Origin: Synaphobranchus kaupii
Lineage: Eukaryota > Chordata > Actinopteri > Anguilliformes > Synaphobranchidae
Assembly: GCA_029718625.1 (NCBI GenBank)
Contig: CM056376.1
Location: 81,054,541-81,118,540 of the forward strand
Length of the DNA: 64,000 bases
Reading direction: 5' to 3'
How positions within the stretch are numbered: the stretch's first letter is position 1; each line of letters starts with the position of its first letter. Of the stretch, positions 20,067 to 32,800 are shown one piece after another. A program made the position numbers and the translations under genes. The notes under the pieces are model-generated. The model searched no databases, was not told where the DNA came from, and saw nothing but the letters and a program-made list of their open reading frames with translations.

Positions 20067-21947
20067 TGTCATGGTTTTTGACCCTGTTGTCCCATGCGGT
20101 CGTTTTCCTCGGTGGCCACGCGAGGGCGCTGCCCTTTTGGTGGATGCTTGCTCCGCCCTGCTGAGTTGGGGGAGTCTCTGTTTAGCGTTTCACCTGTTCG
20201 TGGTTCCCTGAGAGTTATATAAGCCTACCGTTTCCTTCGTTCGGGGCTTCTACATTAATTGTTAATTGTTTGTATGGTGGTGTATTGTTGGCTGTTAATT
20301 CTCGTACCGTTTTGGCTATTCGCCCATTTTTAGCGTCTCTTTGTAGAGGCAGGGCTTATTTCTTACTGGCTTAGTAGTTCCTTATCTCGTAGAAGTTTGG
20401 GACCGTAAATCTCTGCTCTATTTCGCCATAGTGTGCTTTTTCTCCGTGTATGGAGATTTGGGCGTTTCTGTTTGGAACTTTAGTCCAGTTCGCCCCTAAG
20501 TGCATGTCGTCTCTTGGGAGATTGGGCGTTTGCGCTTCTGCTAGGTTGCTTAGCTTGTAGAAGTGTAGAGTAGTTGTTCTTTGTTCCCCTCGCCTGTTAT
20601 TTGGTTTTCTTACTGAGAGACCTGGCGTTTTGCTTCTACTCTATTCCGTGTTACTGTGAGCCAGTAAGTAGCCGTGGTACGTTTTTCCCTGTTTGGTCTC
20701 CTTCTCATGGACTACGTTCTCCTTTGTTGTGAGTCGGGGTTTGTTTACTATTTCCTTTACTGTGAGGCTTGGGCGTTTGTTTATTTAAGTTCGCGGTGTC
20801 TTTTGGTTAGTAAGTTTTGGGACGACGGTGCTCCGTCGGCTCACCTGTAAAATGTTTCTCTCATGGAGATCGGGTGTTTACCCAGGTATGTTTGCTGCAT
20901 TAGACTGCAAACTTATTTAAGTTGCCATGGAACGTTAAGTCTCTGTTCCTGTTCGCCTCGTTACATTTCTCCTTATTAAGAGGCTAGGGTGCGTGTTTGT
21001 TCTAGTTTGCGTGAGTCTCTGGTTAGTAAGTTATGGGACGACGGTGCTCCGTCGGCTCGCCTGTAAATGTCTCTCCCTCCTGGGAGATCGGGTGTTTGCC
21101 CAGGTACGTTTGCTGCTTTGGACTGCGCACTTGTTAAACTAGCAATAGAACGTTAAATCTTTGTTCCTGTTCGCCTCGTTACATTTCTCCTTATTAAGAG
21201 GCCAGGGCGTGTGTTTGAGCTAGTTTGCGTGAGTCTCCAGTTAGTAAGTTGTGGGACGACGGTGCTCCGTCGGCTCGCCTGTAAATGTCTCTCCCTCCTG
21301 GGAGATCGGGTGTTTGCCCAGGTACGTTTGCTGCTTTGGACTGCACACGTGTTAAACTAGCAATAGAACGTTAAGTCTCTGTTCTTGTTCGCCTCGTTAC
21401 ATTTCTCCTGTCTGAGAGGCAGGGCTTGTGCTTGTGTTAGTCAGTTAGCCGTTGGTTAAGGTGCAGCTGTCCTTCATCTTTTTGTGCTTTCCTTCTCCGT
21501 GGATAGGAGATGTGGGCGATTCGGTTCGGAACTTTTGTTCAGTTCGTACTTCGGTGCAATTCGTCTCAGGGATACCTGTTGATGATGTTGGACATGTTTG
21601 CGTGTGACTGCAAGCCTTTAAGCCACGGAACGTTGGATCTGTTCCTCTCGCCTCCTCATACTATCGTATTATTTTTGCAGTGTCTGTTTGTGTTTTATGT
21701 TGTTTTTACGCTCCCGCCCGTTATGTGTCTCGTTTCCGAGACAGGGCGCGTGTTTATTTCCGGCTGTTCTGATCCCTGTCTTTGCGCTCTACTGGGCGAT
21801 TGGCAGTTAGCCGGTTAGTAGCGTTTTGTGTTCGTTGTCTTGTCTCCTTCCCTTATCTGCGGGGTATCCCGCCTTAGTGGCCTAAGGGCTTAATGATTCC
21901 CCTTGCTGCGTTTGTTCCTCCCACCTCACACGTCACGCCCCATTACA
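20067..21947 (+). mobile_element. Solo LTR, 1.88 kb, perfect 5-bp duplication
   Basis: It starts TGTCATGG, ends CATTACA, and is flanked by GAGAC on both sides (20062-20066 and 21948-21952). There is a TATA-like TTATATAAGCC at about 20215. No polypurine tract, primer site or coding region is found, so this is a solo LTR. Its length comes partly from internal tandem repeats. Confidence 0.85.
20806..21452 (+). repeat. ~217-bp tandem repeat inside the solo LTR
   Basis: Unit starts GTTAGTAAGTT at 20806, 21022 and 21240 (spacing 216 and 218). Each contains GGGACGACGGTGCTCCGTCG, an inverted repeat (CGACGG...CCGTCG), then GGAGATCGGGTGTTT and TTCGCCTCGTTACATTTCTC. Shorter, older relatives of the GAGA...GGGCGTTT phrase occur upstream from about 20440. 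Confidence 0.85.
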
Positions 21948-21952
21948 GAGAC

Positions 21953-22654
21953 CCACAGAAGAAGTTATAAGATTTTTTTTTTATTCCAATTGGGTCCGCA
22001 TGTTTAGGTACCCAGTGTGCATGCTCTGGTTCCAAAAAGCCCCATAGTCTAACATGGCATCTCCATGAATTGGCTTCATGCACCAATGAGCAGCTCTCAT
22101 AGGAATCCTTGGAACCGGTAAGCAGAAGCTGTCTCCAGTTCTTCTTATATATCTTGATGGCTACACCCATAAAGACCATAGACATGCATATTAACAACTT
22201 TTTGCTGCAAAGACCCTCACCATAACGCAAAGTGGCCAAACGTTGACAAAATTACTGTGCCAGCATTTTATTCACTACACATGCAATATGAAGATACTCA
22301 AAAAAGAAAAATGAAAATGTGGATGTAAATACATCCAAGTAAATAAAAAAGAACTACAATTTGAAAGATAAATGGCAGATAACACTGAATGTTCATTAAC
22401 ATGAAAAGAAAACCCCACAACAGAAATGTTGGAAAATATATTTATATCGCAATATTTACATTTCTCATTTTAAATCCTCCTCATGATTAGATCATTGTGA
22501 TTAGGATCATTTAGCTTTTTTATATGGAAAAATCATGCAGATGCAATATATTAATCAATCTGAAGATGCAGTTTTTCTGGCTTACTGTGAAATTTCTATC
22601 TATTTTATATTCTATTTTCTTTTCTCCATCTATAATTATGTATGGTACTTAATG
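21953..22654. other. Intergenic DNA, nothing recognised
   Basis: No convincing frame or RNA gene. The piece 21960-22245 is higher in complexity but I could not match it to a family. Confidence 0.4.
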
Positions 22655-22890
22655 TGATCCATCCATATCTACTGCATATCTGGCAGCAGAGTGATAGTTT
22701 GAGGCTCGTTTGATACCTCAGATCCTTGATGACTTACAGCCATTTAGCCAACCATGGGTTCCATACTATTCCCGTGTAATTTACATCTTAATCTATTCCC
22801 ACCCCCAATTCCCATAGAGATCCATTCAAATGCAGAGAGATTATAGTATCGCTTGTAAGAGTACCTGAAAATAAGATATCAAGAGTCTTT
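22655..22890 (-). repeat. Dispersed repeat, inverted partner at 59490-59735
   Basis: Reverse-complement matches to 59490-59735 include AAGATATCAAGAGTCTTT, GTACCTGAAAATAAGATATC, GATCCATTCAAATGCAGAGA and AGTGATAGTTT/GGCTCGTTTGATAC with scattered changes. It is a moderately diverged interspersed repeat of unknown class. Confidence 0.65.
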
Positions 22891-22921
22891 TGATATCCTT
22901 TTATACCCAGTTGTTCAATGT

Positions 22922-23090
22922 TCTGTGCTGCCCTACAAAGGCAAATAGCAATAATAAAGGTACTGGAGTTTTGTAGGGCAGTACAGATATAGTGATATAT
23001 AGTACATACAAATGTAGAGGTGTACAGATATAGTGGTATACACGTAGAAGCGTACCACGTGTTGTAGAGCGCTACTCAGCCCTACAAAGG
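22922..23090. repeat. Self-complementary AT-rich segment
   Basis: GCTGCCCTACAAA near 22928 is repeated in inverted form as TTTTGTAGGGCAGTA near 22972, and GCCCTACAAAGG recurs at about 23080. The pieces CAGATATAGTG and GTAGA.GTGTAC are repeated between. A small hairpin-type repeat, class unknown. Confidence 0.45.
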
Positions 23091-23099
23091 TTTGGCTTT

Positions 23100-23294
23100 G
23101 GGCTGTGGTTCCAAAACTCGGTCCTGGGGGAACCCTGTGTATGTTGGTTTTCTTTCTAAGCACAATTGTAATCCCAGTATTTTAGTAAATAATCCCACTG
23201 CACTAATGATGAAAAATTTATATCTTATTCAATTGTGGTTGGGACGAAAACCAGGATACACAGGGGTCCTCCAGGACCGAGATTGGGAACCACT
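23100..23294. mobile_element. Short hAT MITE related to the 18.5-kb copy
   Basis: Inverted ends (TGTGGTTCC..ACTCGGTCCTGGGGG and, reversed, AGTGGTTCCCAATCTCGGTC) match the ends of the element at 18469-19240. Flanks GCTTTGGG and CCTTGGGG agree at six of eight bases, consistent with an old 8-bp duplication. Confidence 0.6.
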
Positions 23295-23379
23295 ACCTTG
23301 GGGCAGTGTGAAGGTGTCCTACATTATTCCATCACCAAAGGGCCAAATAAAATGTTTTCCAATGTTCTCCCAAGGTCCT

Positions 23380-24560
23380 GTTTAAACCATAACCAAAGCA
23401 GGACCAAGGGAGAATGTTTTTCAATGTTGTGTGATGGTCCTGTTTGTATTCCATGACCAAGGCAGGACCAGAAGAGAAAGTTTTTCAAAGCACTGTGACG
23501 GTCATATTGTAACGTTCTTCTGTGACCAAAGTAGGACCAAACGAGAACGTTTTTAAAAGTCCTGTGACGGGCATATTGTAACGTTATTTCGTGACCATGG
23601 TAGGACTAAAAGAGAACACTTTTCAAAGTACTGTGACAGTAATATTGTAACGTTGTTCCATGACCAAGGTAGGACCAAAATAGAACGTTTTTCAAAGTAC
23701 TGTGATGGTCATATTGTAACGTTCTTCTGTGACCAAGGTAGGACCAAAAGAGAACATTTTTCATAGTACTTTGATGGTCATATTGTAACGTTCTTCTGTG
23801 ACCAAGGTAGGACCAAAAGAGAACATTTTTCATAGTACTGTGACGGTCATATTGTAATTTTCTTCTGTGACTAAGGTAGGACCCAAAAAGAACGTTTTTC
23901 AAAGTACTGTGATGGTCATGTTTGTAACGTTGTTCCATGACTCAGGTAGGACCAAAAGAGAATGTTTTTCAAAGTACTGTGACGGTCATATTGTAACGTT
24001 CTTCTGTGACTAAGGTAGGACCAAAAGAGAACGTTTTTCAAAGTACATCAGGATTCTCCTACAACATCAGGAGAATCCGTCCCTTCCTCACCACCCACTC
24101 AACCCAGCTCCTGGTCCAAGCGATGGTGCTGTCCCGCCTGGACTACTGCAACTCTCTCCTGGCTGGCCTGCCAGCATCGGCCATTAGACCCCTTCAGCTT
24201 ATCCAGAACGCAGCAGCGCGCCTGGTCTTCAACCTCCCCCGACACTCCCATGTCACCCCCCTGCTCATTGACCTCCACTGGCTACCTGTGATGACCTAAA
24301 GAGAACATTTTTCAAAGTACTGTGATGGTCATGTTTGTAACATTGTTCCATAACTAAGGTAGGACCAAAAGAGAACGTTTTTCAAAGTACTGTGATGGTC
24401 ATATTGTAACGTTCTTCTGTGACTAAGGTAGGACCAAAAGAGAACGTTTTTCAAAGTACTGTGATGGTCATGTTTGTAACATTACTTTGTCACCATGGTA
24501 GGACTAAAAGAGAACGTTACAAAAGGTTATATGAAGGTCTTCCTTTAAACGTTATGATAC
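23380..24560 (+). repeat. 69-bp tandem array
   Basis: About fifteen copies of a 69-bp unit (GACCAAGGTAGGACCAAAAG, AGAACGTTTTTCAAAGTACT, GTGATGGTCATATTGTAACG, TTCTTCTGT). Units at 23731 and 23800 are exactly 69 apart. Toward the right the unit degenerates into AACGT-rich sequence ending CAGGACATAATTTGTTTGCTGGG at about 24682. This recalls the ends of the 8.4-18.3 kb element, so the array may be part of a related mobile element. Confidence 0.85.
24051..24290 (+). pseudogene. LINE reverse-transcriptase C-terminal fragment inside the array
   Basis: One frame reads IRPFLTTHSTQLLVQAMVLS, then RLDYCNSLLAGLPA, LQLIQNAAARLVFNLPRHSH and LLIDLHWLPV. The YCN..LAGLP and IQNAAARLV...LHWLPV phrases are typical of the C-terminal region of reverse transcriptase ORFs of L2/Rex1/CR1-like LINEs. 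Only about 80 residues are present, with array units on both sides. Confidence 0.8.
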
Positions 24561-25083
24561 GACCTTCAGGAGACCTGTTTATAGCATTTGAACATACAGA
24601 ACACGTTGTCAGGACGTTTTCAATATAACGTCAGACTTTGACCTAAAGAGAACGTTATGCAACGTCCTCAGGACATAATTTGTTTGCTGGGTCACTTCGC
24701 ATGACATAGGCTATTAACGCATTTTGCGTCAGCACAAATAGATATAGTAAAAATGCTGCACAAGTTTATTTACCTATTCGTCTTGGTTATTGAGAAATTA
24801 AATTGTTTGATTGTTAGGCTATCTGGCAAATTATACGGAAAGATATTGAGAGACAGTAGCCTAATAATCCGTTTAAAAGCCAGATTAAGCTACAGAGAAC
24901 CTGGTAGTAGCCTACATCCCTCCAGAGTACGCTACTCTGTTGCTGCAAGCAATTTGCTAAACTATGAAATACAAAATAGCAAACTACTACTTGATTAACC
25001 TGTATTTAGTAGCCTATACACCGTCTTTTCCATTCTGTATGCGCTTTTAATGTGTAATACCGCGATAAACATGAACGTGATTA

Positions 25084-25340
25084 TCACTGAACAGGACGTT
25101 CGATGTGAATTGTGGGTAATATGAGCTTGCCGAGTCTGCTCTTTTGCAGACTCGTTCCCTTAAGAAAAGTTGAGGGTGTAGGGGCTATGTCACAAACTTC
25201 ACTTGGCTTTCTAACGGATTGGACTCACGCTTAAAATGGAGACAGAGGGTACATCCTGGTCTCAAAAGGGATTCCCCCAAGTGAAGTTTGCAAGTGAAGT
25301 TTACAAGGGTGGAGCAAAAATTGGATTGGGACGCAGCCCA
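25084..25340 (+). repeat. Dispersed repeat, partner of 7090-7330
   Basis: Same order of blocks as at 7.1 kb (GTTCGATGTGAATT, GGGTAATATGAGCTTGCC, CTTTTGCAGACTCGTTCCC, CATCCTGGTCTCAAAAGG, GGGTGGAGCAAAAATTGGAT). It ends near GGGACGCAGCCCATGAC. Probably a MITE. Confidence 0.6.
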
Positions 25341-26880
25341 TGACAAAATAATTATTTCCAGTTCATGCGATCTAAAGGATCCTTCCTTGCTCAAATTTGA
25401 CTATTCGAATGCAGCCCTTAGATCCAACCCTCCTGGACTTCCTGGTTTCGCATTTCTTAACCATTAGGGGGCGATAGGGATCCCAGTAAGTGTATGGGGG
25501 TCAATGAGAGTTTTACACAAAATCATCATTTGAGAATTATTTGAATCAATATTTCCAGATTCTTTCATTTTACAACATAGTAACCATGTCCACACTAGAT
25601 AAGCCAAAAAACGAGTATGTAGATAACATATATCCTCTAAAATATATAACTTTCTGTTGACCAATCATCAAAAAATCATGTGAAAACAAAATGTTATTTA
25701 GGCATGATAGTGATAGCACGTTGGCTCTGATACAGTCATAAAATACATTCTGAATTACTCCACCATTCATGGACTGTGTGGCCTGTCATTAGTGGTTAGC
25801 ATGGGTGCTAGTGCAGTTATGTTTTTACAGTTCTACACTTACTGCAAAAAAAATGGACCACTAGGGGTGCCATATAATGTACTTCAATGGAGCATAAAAA
25901 AATTTATGGCGGAGATAGAGAGATATCAGTCTCTCTCTCTAAGGTCTCTGGTTGTACAAACATGGCGGCAAAAAAGACTTCCGGAGACTCAAAGCGGTTT
26001 TTATGAGGCCGTGGGAAGTCAGTAAGTTTGTCCTTATTTTCATACAGTCTATGGTTCAGAAGCCAGGTATGGACACTGCTATTGTAACCTGGAGAAAGGT
26101 ATTTCATTAACTGTTTCCCACAAAACATTGGAAAATGTCAGTATGTGAACTACATTGTGGTAGTTGCTTTGAAAAGAGCATTTGCAAAGAAGATAATTAG
26201 AATATAGATTACTGTAATAGGACAAAAAAGTGGGCTGGACCAACCAAGATTTAATAACATTTGTCAAATGAGGTTTGGGCAGGTTGCACTAAAATGTTGA
26301 GAAAAATTGAGTTTAATGAATTTAATATTTATGTCAAATATTGAACTTCTATATTAGCAACACCATGGGCAGATGTAGGAACCGTATGTACACAGTCCTG
26401 TATAGCTTGAGCCTGTTTTTAAAATAGACCTCTATTTTGGGGGGTTGATATCCCCACTAGAGTAATCGCTAGTGAGTGATGAGGAAGCGTTCGGGGATAC
26501 CCCGTTACCGAAACCCTCTCTACTGGTGTAAAGCTATGATCTTTGTGTCACCCCACCGAACCGTTGGAGAGCTGAATCCTATTTTTGTCCATTCATCTGT
26601 CATGCCCAGTGCATATCTCTCCATATGCCTCCATTTCCTGCAGGCCCCATAACCCTAAATGGCCTTCATCTTCCAGCCAAATATTTGTCAGACCCAGTAT
26701 GTCTTCTTGACGCATGGCGAGCACTCAGAATGATTTCCCTGTCATCCTTCCACTGCACTGAGTAGTCCTGACAGTGTAACAGCTTATACGTGCTCTGACT
26801 CATCACTCCCAATAAAATAATAAAATAGTCACATCAGCACAAGCAAACCACGCTCGGGACCCAAGAATTGGGAAAAAAAA
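25341..26880. other. Intergenic DNA, nothing recognised
   Basis: No exon, RNA gene or clear transposon end found. There is a CT-rich tract near 25930 and a GC-richer block at 26440-26570 that I cannot assign. Confidence 0.4.
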
Positions 26881-26884
26881 GTAC

Positions 26885-26890
26885 TTTATT
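26885..26890 (-). terminator. Candidate poly(A) signal for iqsec3
   Basis: AATAAA on the minus strand, followed 4 bases later by an eight-T run and CCC. It lies at the edge where the repeat-dense region gives way to the repeat-poor stretch upstream of the stop codon. Other AATAAA words occur closer to the stop, so the site used is uncertain. Confidence 0.3.
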
Positions 26891-29800
26891 TTGTTTTGCT
26901 CCCATTTCTCACTTATTCAGTAAGCATACTTTCTTTCAGACAATGTGAAACATCTCCAGCACAACAACAGATTTCAGAATGTTGAGAAAAAAAAAGCGGC
27001 TTTTGGAAATCTGTCCAATGTGAGGGTGACCGTCTACATGAGGTATGGTTGGAAAAGGAAAAAAAAAACACACAAATCCAAAGTGTGAGATACAAAGTGG
27101 TTTTAAGGGGCTTATGGAAAACTGAAGAACTGAAGCAAAGATTTTATATTGGTATATTGGGCACAAGCCCCTTCCCCAGATGGCATGCAGTGGCAAAGAA
27201 ACAGGGAATATACTGTTGATATTTGCAGGATCAAAGTGAAAAGTATCTTCTAAACAGAAACATATGACAAAAGATTATATGACTCATCGCTCCCTTTCTG
27301 TGCTTATATCTCAGTCGATATACTGTATTTGAAACCTTTCATTTAAAACCCTTGCTGAGCGAAATGGTGCTAAAGTGATCTTCACTCAACACGCATCCTT
27401 AATTAGGGAATGTGATTTCACAACACTCAATATGTCTCCCAGTAACACAAGATAACTGTGAATTTGTGAAAAATTACCAGAAACAATGCAATATTTCTGA
27501 TGCTGTGAAAAGGAGAGGGGAAATATAATTTTCCATGTTCAACAAGTATTAAACCACAGTGCTGGCACACTTATGTAAATTGTGTTCTATCTTAAAATTT
27601 GCATTGCCTCAACTGTGATACACACGTCTTTGACTATAATATTGCTATTTCCTTCTGTGTGTGAGTGGTCTCAGTGATGCCATGCTTATGAATGAGGCAA
27701 TACAAGCTTCCTGTGACAGTAGACTGCTACTGCATCAGTTACAGTGTTCCAGTTGCAGAAATCCGTCAGGTTGGGGTGGGGGGTTAAGCCTTTCAGTTTA
27801 GAGTAGACTGATCTGTACCGAAGCTGGAATAGCTGTTCCTACTCTGAGACAGCTGTTCAGTTGTAATATAGCCCACTGGTCCAGGGTTCTAGGATAAATA
27901 AAAGATTTGAATCCCCCGGAGGTTGTGGGATATGTTCCCAGTGTGTACATGCACTTACAAGTGTACAAGTACACTTCCATTCACCAGTATTGATAGCCCA
28001 TTGTGGAAACTCAGTGACCTGCTGTATAAGGAATTTAATACAGGAACATCGCAGAAACACGATATTCCATGTAGGAAACTATAAGAACAAAAAATATATA
28101 CCAAACAACAACATAATACAACATTAATGCATCTTATCATAAGCATTGCAGGGTTTTTGAGAAACCAGAACATCTCGCCAGATAATCTCTCCATTTAAAA
28201 TATAAAGGCTGCTATGAGTATGTACCGTGCAATGCTATTGATGAACAAAATACAGGTTGGCTCTTTACTTTACACCATATATTCATAAAGACACAGGCAC
28301 AATCCATACTCTCTGATTGCATGGCACAATGTGCAAAAGAAACCAAAATATTTAATTGTGCAAATTCTACAGTAAAGCTAGCTTGCTTTTCATGAATACA
28401 CAATCTGACCATTTAAGTGTTATTTTTAAATATCACTTTTTTTTAAAAATTTATCTTGCTAATTCTGTCAAAAGAATGAAAGAAAGACTAAATAAAAAGA
28501 CAAAATAGGAGACTCAATTCAGGTGATATAGAGGGATTATGAGGTCACATTATATGAGCCTGCTCCTTTTACGCTTCTTTTATATACAGTATTTTAATCC
28601 TTGTCTCTAGAAAAGCTGTTCATTCCATTGGAGGGAGTCTTTGGCCAGACTTCGGGTCTTTGGTCCACCCACAACCAGCCCCTGATGTCTGTCCTGCAGG
28701 GGCGTACAATGTTCTGACATGCCATGTTGAGCACACGCATACCCACTCATTGATGACAGCGCACAGAAACATTTTGAGGGAGAGGAGCAGGTATGCTGTA
28801 CAACTGCATACAATGCGGACATTTTTTAGCTTGTGACTTCCAACACCCAACACATTCACAGGTTTTGCATTTTTGTCACCAATGAGAGCCAAATCCTTCT
28901 AAGTGCCAAACATTTAGGAATGTTTGTCTCTTGGTGCGTTTCTCTAGCTCCCTTTTCTATGAGAGTTGGTGAGCTTCTTTTCAGACTGGGTGCACAGTGA
29001 GTTTTCAAATTCCATTATTGAAAAAAGGGGGGGAAATATATACATATTTAAGAAATGGGTTTAGCACACATGATTGTATCAGGTGAATTGGTTTCTTCCA
29101 AGAAACATCAAGGAATATGATCTCTCTGTGTATAAACTCAAAGACAAAACAACAATGAAAAAATAGAACAATAAGAATAACCTCTTTAGATCATCCTCTA
29201 TTTAATCAATTTTCAATGAGAAATGCAGCCTAAAATTAGCATTCAGTAGATAGCGTTGCGTTTCAAGGGAAAAAAGACATCAAGAAAATCATCATGATTC
29301 AATGATGAGCTGAATGTCAAAGTAATGTACACAGCAAGACATCTTGTGTTTACTGCATAGCAAAATAGCATCTACCAGAAGCTGTACTGAACATCAAAAG
29401 GAACTTCTTCACTTAATTTACCATCACAAAAATGGAACATGATGATCAATCCGTCTTGGCAATAATTTATCCCCTGGTCTCCCAAATCTATAGCTGATGG
29501 ACTGAATATTTCCTATAATGTGTTGCCAGGCAGAAAATTGCTTTGCTCTTCCTGAACATCCCAAGAGTATTGAATTTGTCCATCCTCCAACACTTAAAGA
29601 TGGTGTTCTCTTGATAAGCAGGGCATATGGATTACTTTCTGTAATTATTTTGATTTCACCCGGCTTGACATCCAAATGGCTGAATCATTCAAGCATAACA
29701 GTTAGTCAGGTGGTGCAAATAAATCATAGTGATGACAAAAATTATTTACCAAATACCATAAACCCCTATACCTATTTTTGGAAAAAACTTTCTGTGCATG

Positions 29801-32800
29801 GATATTGAAAACTTCCCATTGATGCTCAGTGTTCTGTGTTTGAAGCAGTGCATTGAGGAATAGTCTCTCTCTTTATATTCAAAAATAGGTTTCTTTAAAA
29901 GGTACAGAGATCACAGTGTATATCATATATTAAAAAGGGTGGCTCTTAGAATCAAATCGGGTTGCCCCGATTTATGTTGTGTGAAGCCAGCCTATCCAAG
30001 GGGCCATTACCCACAATCCATCACATTCTGCATAAAATGCTGAATTTCTTGCAGAGGGTGCAATTTTTGTCTTTGGGATTCAACAACCAACTTCCAAACT
30101 CAGGGCAGACAGTTTGGTTCCCAAAGGGCAAGTATGTATGCTGGTATTTCATTTCAGCCAATTGCCCTGACCAAGTAAGATAATTAACTGTGTACACCAA
30201 CACTGGTTCCATTGTATAGACGGAAACGCACACCTTTTAAGTAGAAAAGCACAGCCTTCAGCTATAATTCACAATTCAAACAAAAGAACAACATAATGTC
30301 ACATCAAGTAACTCAAATGGGATAAATTAAGAAATTGAGAACAGATAGTTTACTTGAAATTCAGAGAAATCAGCCCTCATTGTGCAGCCCTGCTCCACAC
30401 AAAAGATGACTAATCTGGTCGGTGTTTTATATTCTCCAGTTTATCACTTCAGTATATATTCTGATTAGCTACATGCGGATAGTTGGGCACACAGGTTTAG
30501 TAGTTAACAGTCTCACACACTCCGTGCTTCTCTGTGGGGAGAACACAATATTCACATTTATATAGGACAACGATGAACTGTGTGAAGTTTAAGCATGTAC
30601 AGTGACTCAATACAAAATAAATATTTTCCATTTACAATTTGCATCAACACAAGCACAACTGCACTACAACAGATGCCTACATTGCGCATTTTTTTTCTCT
30701 ACGTAGCATTTCTAATTCATGATAGTCAAATATAATGAAATGAATTAAATTATACGTTATTGGGGCTACAACTAGGCTAGCCAACATATTAAAAAACAAC
30801 TTCAAATTCATGAGATAGAAAATATAGATATCAATATAATAAAAATTAACATTTATTTTGGCAAACAGTTAAGTAGGCAGACTGGGTCGCAAGCTTGGAA
30901 AACCTAGTAATCTTTTTAATAGCTTATTGGATAGGTGAAGTGGTTCAAGTTGCAAAAGGGCTGATAGCCAACTCTGTGTTTCCACCAGAATTCTTGATTT
31001 TGCTAATTAAAACATGGACCCAAATTCAAATAAGAGCTGATCATCCCGACGGATACTGAGATTGGCGTGTTCAAAATCCAGTTTCCTTCCAATTGATGCA
31101 AATCGAAAGACAAATGTGCTTTGTTGGCACTCTATAATGACTCCTCATAAGAGAAAGGGGATGGAGATGGAGGAATTAAATTCATGCTCATCTCCGAGGG
31201 GGGGCTGACATCTCATCAGCTCCATATGGTACTGTGATCTAGCCCAGGACACTCCGCATTCTCCAGAGTGTATGCATAATTCGCCACACTGAGGAGCTAG
31301 CTTTGATCCGCAACTGCACCGAGAGAAAACACACGGCTAGTGAGCACAGGGCGATAACAGGCATCACATGGCACACTATGGCATAACTGAATGTTTATAA
31401 AGATATCCTATGTGCTGCCTGTTCTAAAAAAAACACCTCAATATTCTATAGTTGAGAGGACCTTGTAGATGTAAGAACTAAAATATTGATGGTGTCCTCT
31501 ACAGGGCTCTGTGCCACTGACGGTGGTGTAAAAATACATTTAGTTAATATTTTATGTAATAATGTATAGTGGTGCTCTACAGACCAAAATGGAACCAATG
31601 CTTAATGGAACACTTCCCTGACCTTGCATTGATGTGTTGTTTCCATGGTAGTGAGCCCTGCATTATTTCTTCTATGGTCTTGTAACAGTAACAGGACAAA
31701 CCCTGAGGTAGCCAGCCAATGGCAGGTCTGTCAACACTGAATGATTTCTCAAGGATAGTATAAACTATAAACTGTATATGTTGATTGTTTGATTGACAAC
31801 AAGGAAACTATACAAGAACCATGATTTGATACTTATTTGAGCTTAAATTGATATGACAGTGGACTATGGATTTATACTTCTGAAAATGAAATGGTAATGC
31901 AAGCCTGTGGATTCTGACAATTTACTATGGAGGGACCAGAAACAAATGACTTGTCATACAACAAATATAGTGTACTTTGACAGAGGGGTCAGTTGATTAA
32001 ATATTTATCTTGGGGCACCTCATGGTTTTGGACTTGATGGTTCCAACTACAGAAAGCAGTCAGTCAAGCACAAACTCAATAAAGCTTTCAGTTTGAATGA
32101 ATGCACTAAGACAAAAATGAAAGCACTCGGCACTACAGCTGAATGAATTACATTGCAGTTCAAAGATTGTTATATTTGTAAATGTAAACAAAAACAAAAG
32201 GAAGAAAAGTTAGCTGCCACACAGTAATTATGTATGAATGGTGGGATGGGATGGGCAGTTTCGCAGTTTTGTGGAGTGGCCAGGGTTGTCGGCCTTTTCA
32301 AAGAGAATGGTAATACGAGGGAAGTGAACTACATTTGAGCACAGTGTGCACCTAGCCCTCAATGTCCTAAAATGAAGTCAGCCTCTGTGTTTCCTTACCA
32401 CAAACATGATTTCTATCCATTTTCAATCCTGTGCACATATGTATATGTGTGTGTATGTGTAAAGGCATTTGCTTAAAATATACTGGTAAAATGATGAATT
32501 GCCTTTTTCATCCTTAATATTATGATTTGTCCTGTTTTCATAAAATAAATACATATTTTGTGCAGTAGCTTATTTCTTTAAAACTTTGTGGGCATGAGTG
32601 CCAATGTCATGAGTGAAATCTACTAGCAGCAATATGCAGAGAAATTGTCAAAACATTGATTGGTCTAAAACCTTTCAGTCCATAGATGAAATCCAGTCTC
32701 CTATAAGTGATTTTGTCATACTTTTATATTGTATGAAATGCAGAGAAGATGTGCAAACAATTCCCCCCTAGAAATAGGTGAAAGTACGACTATTTTCAGA

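Noticed and set aside
31230..31330. Good-looking minus-strand acceptor (GGTGCAG at about 31314) that could begin an alternative iqsec3 last exon
   Set aside because: The frame continuing from the known exons gives a short peptide without family resemblance; the signal alone is not enough.
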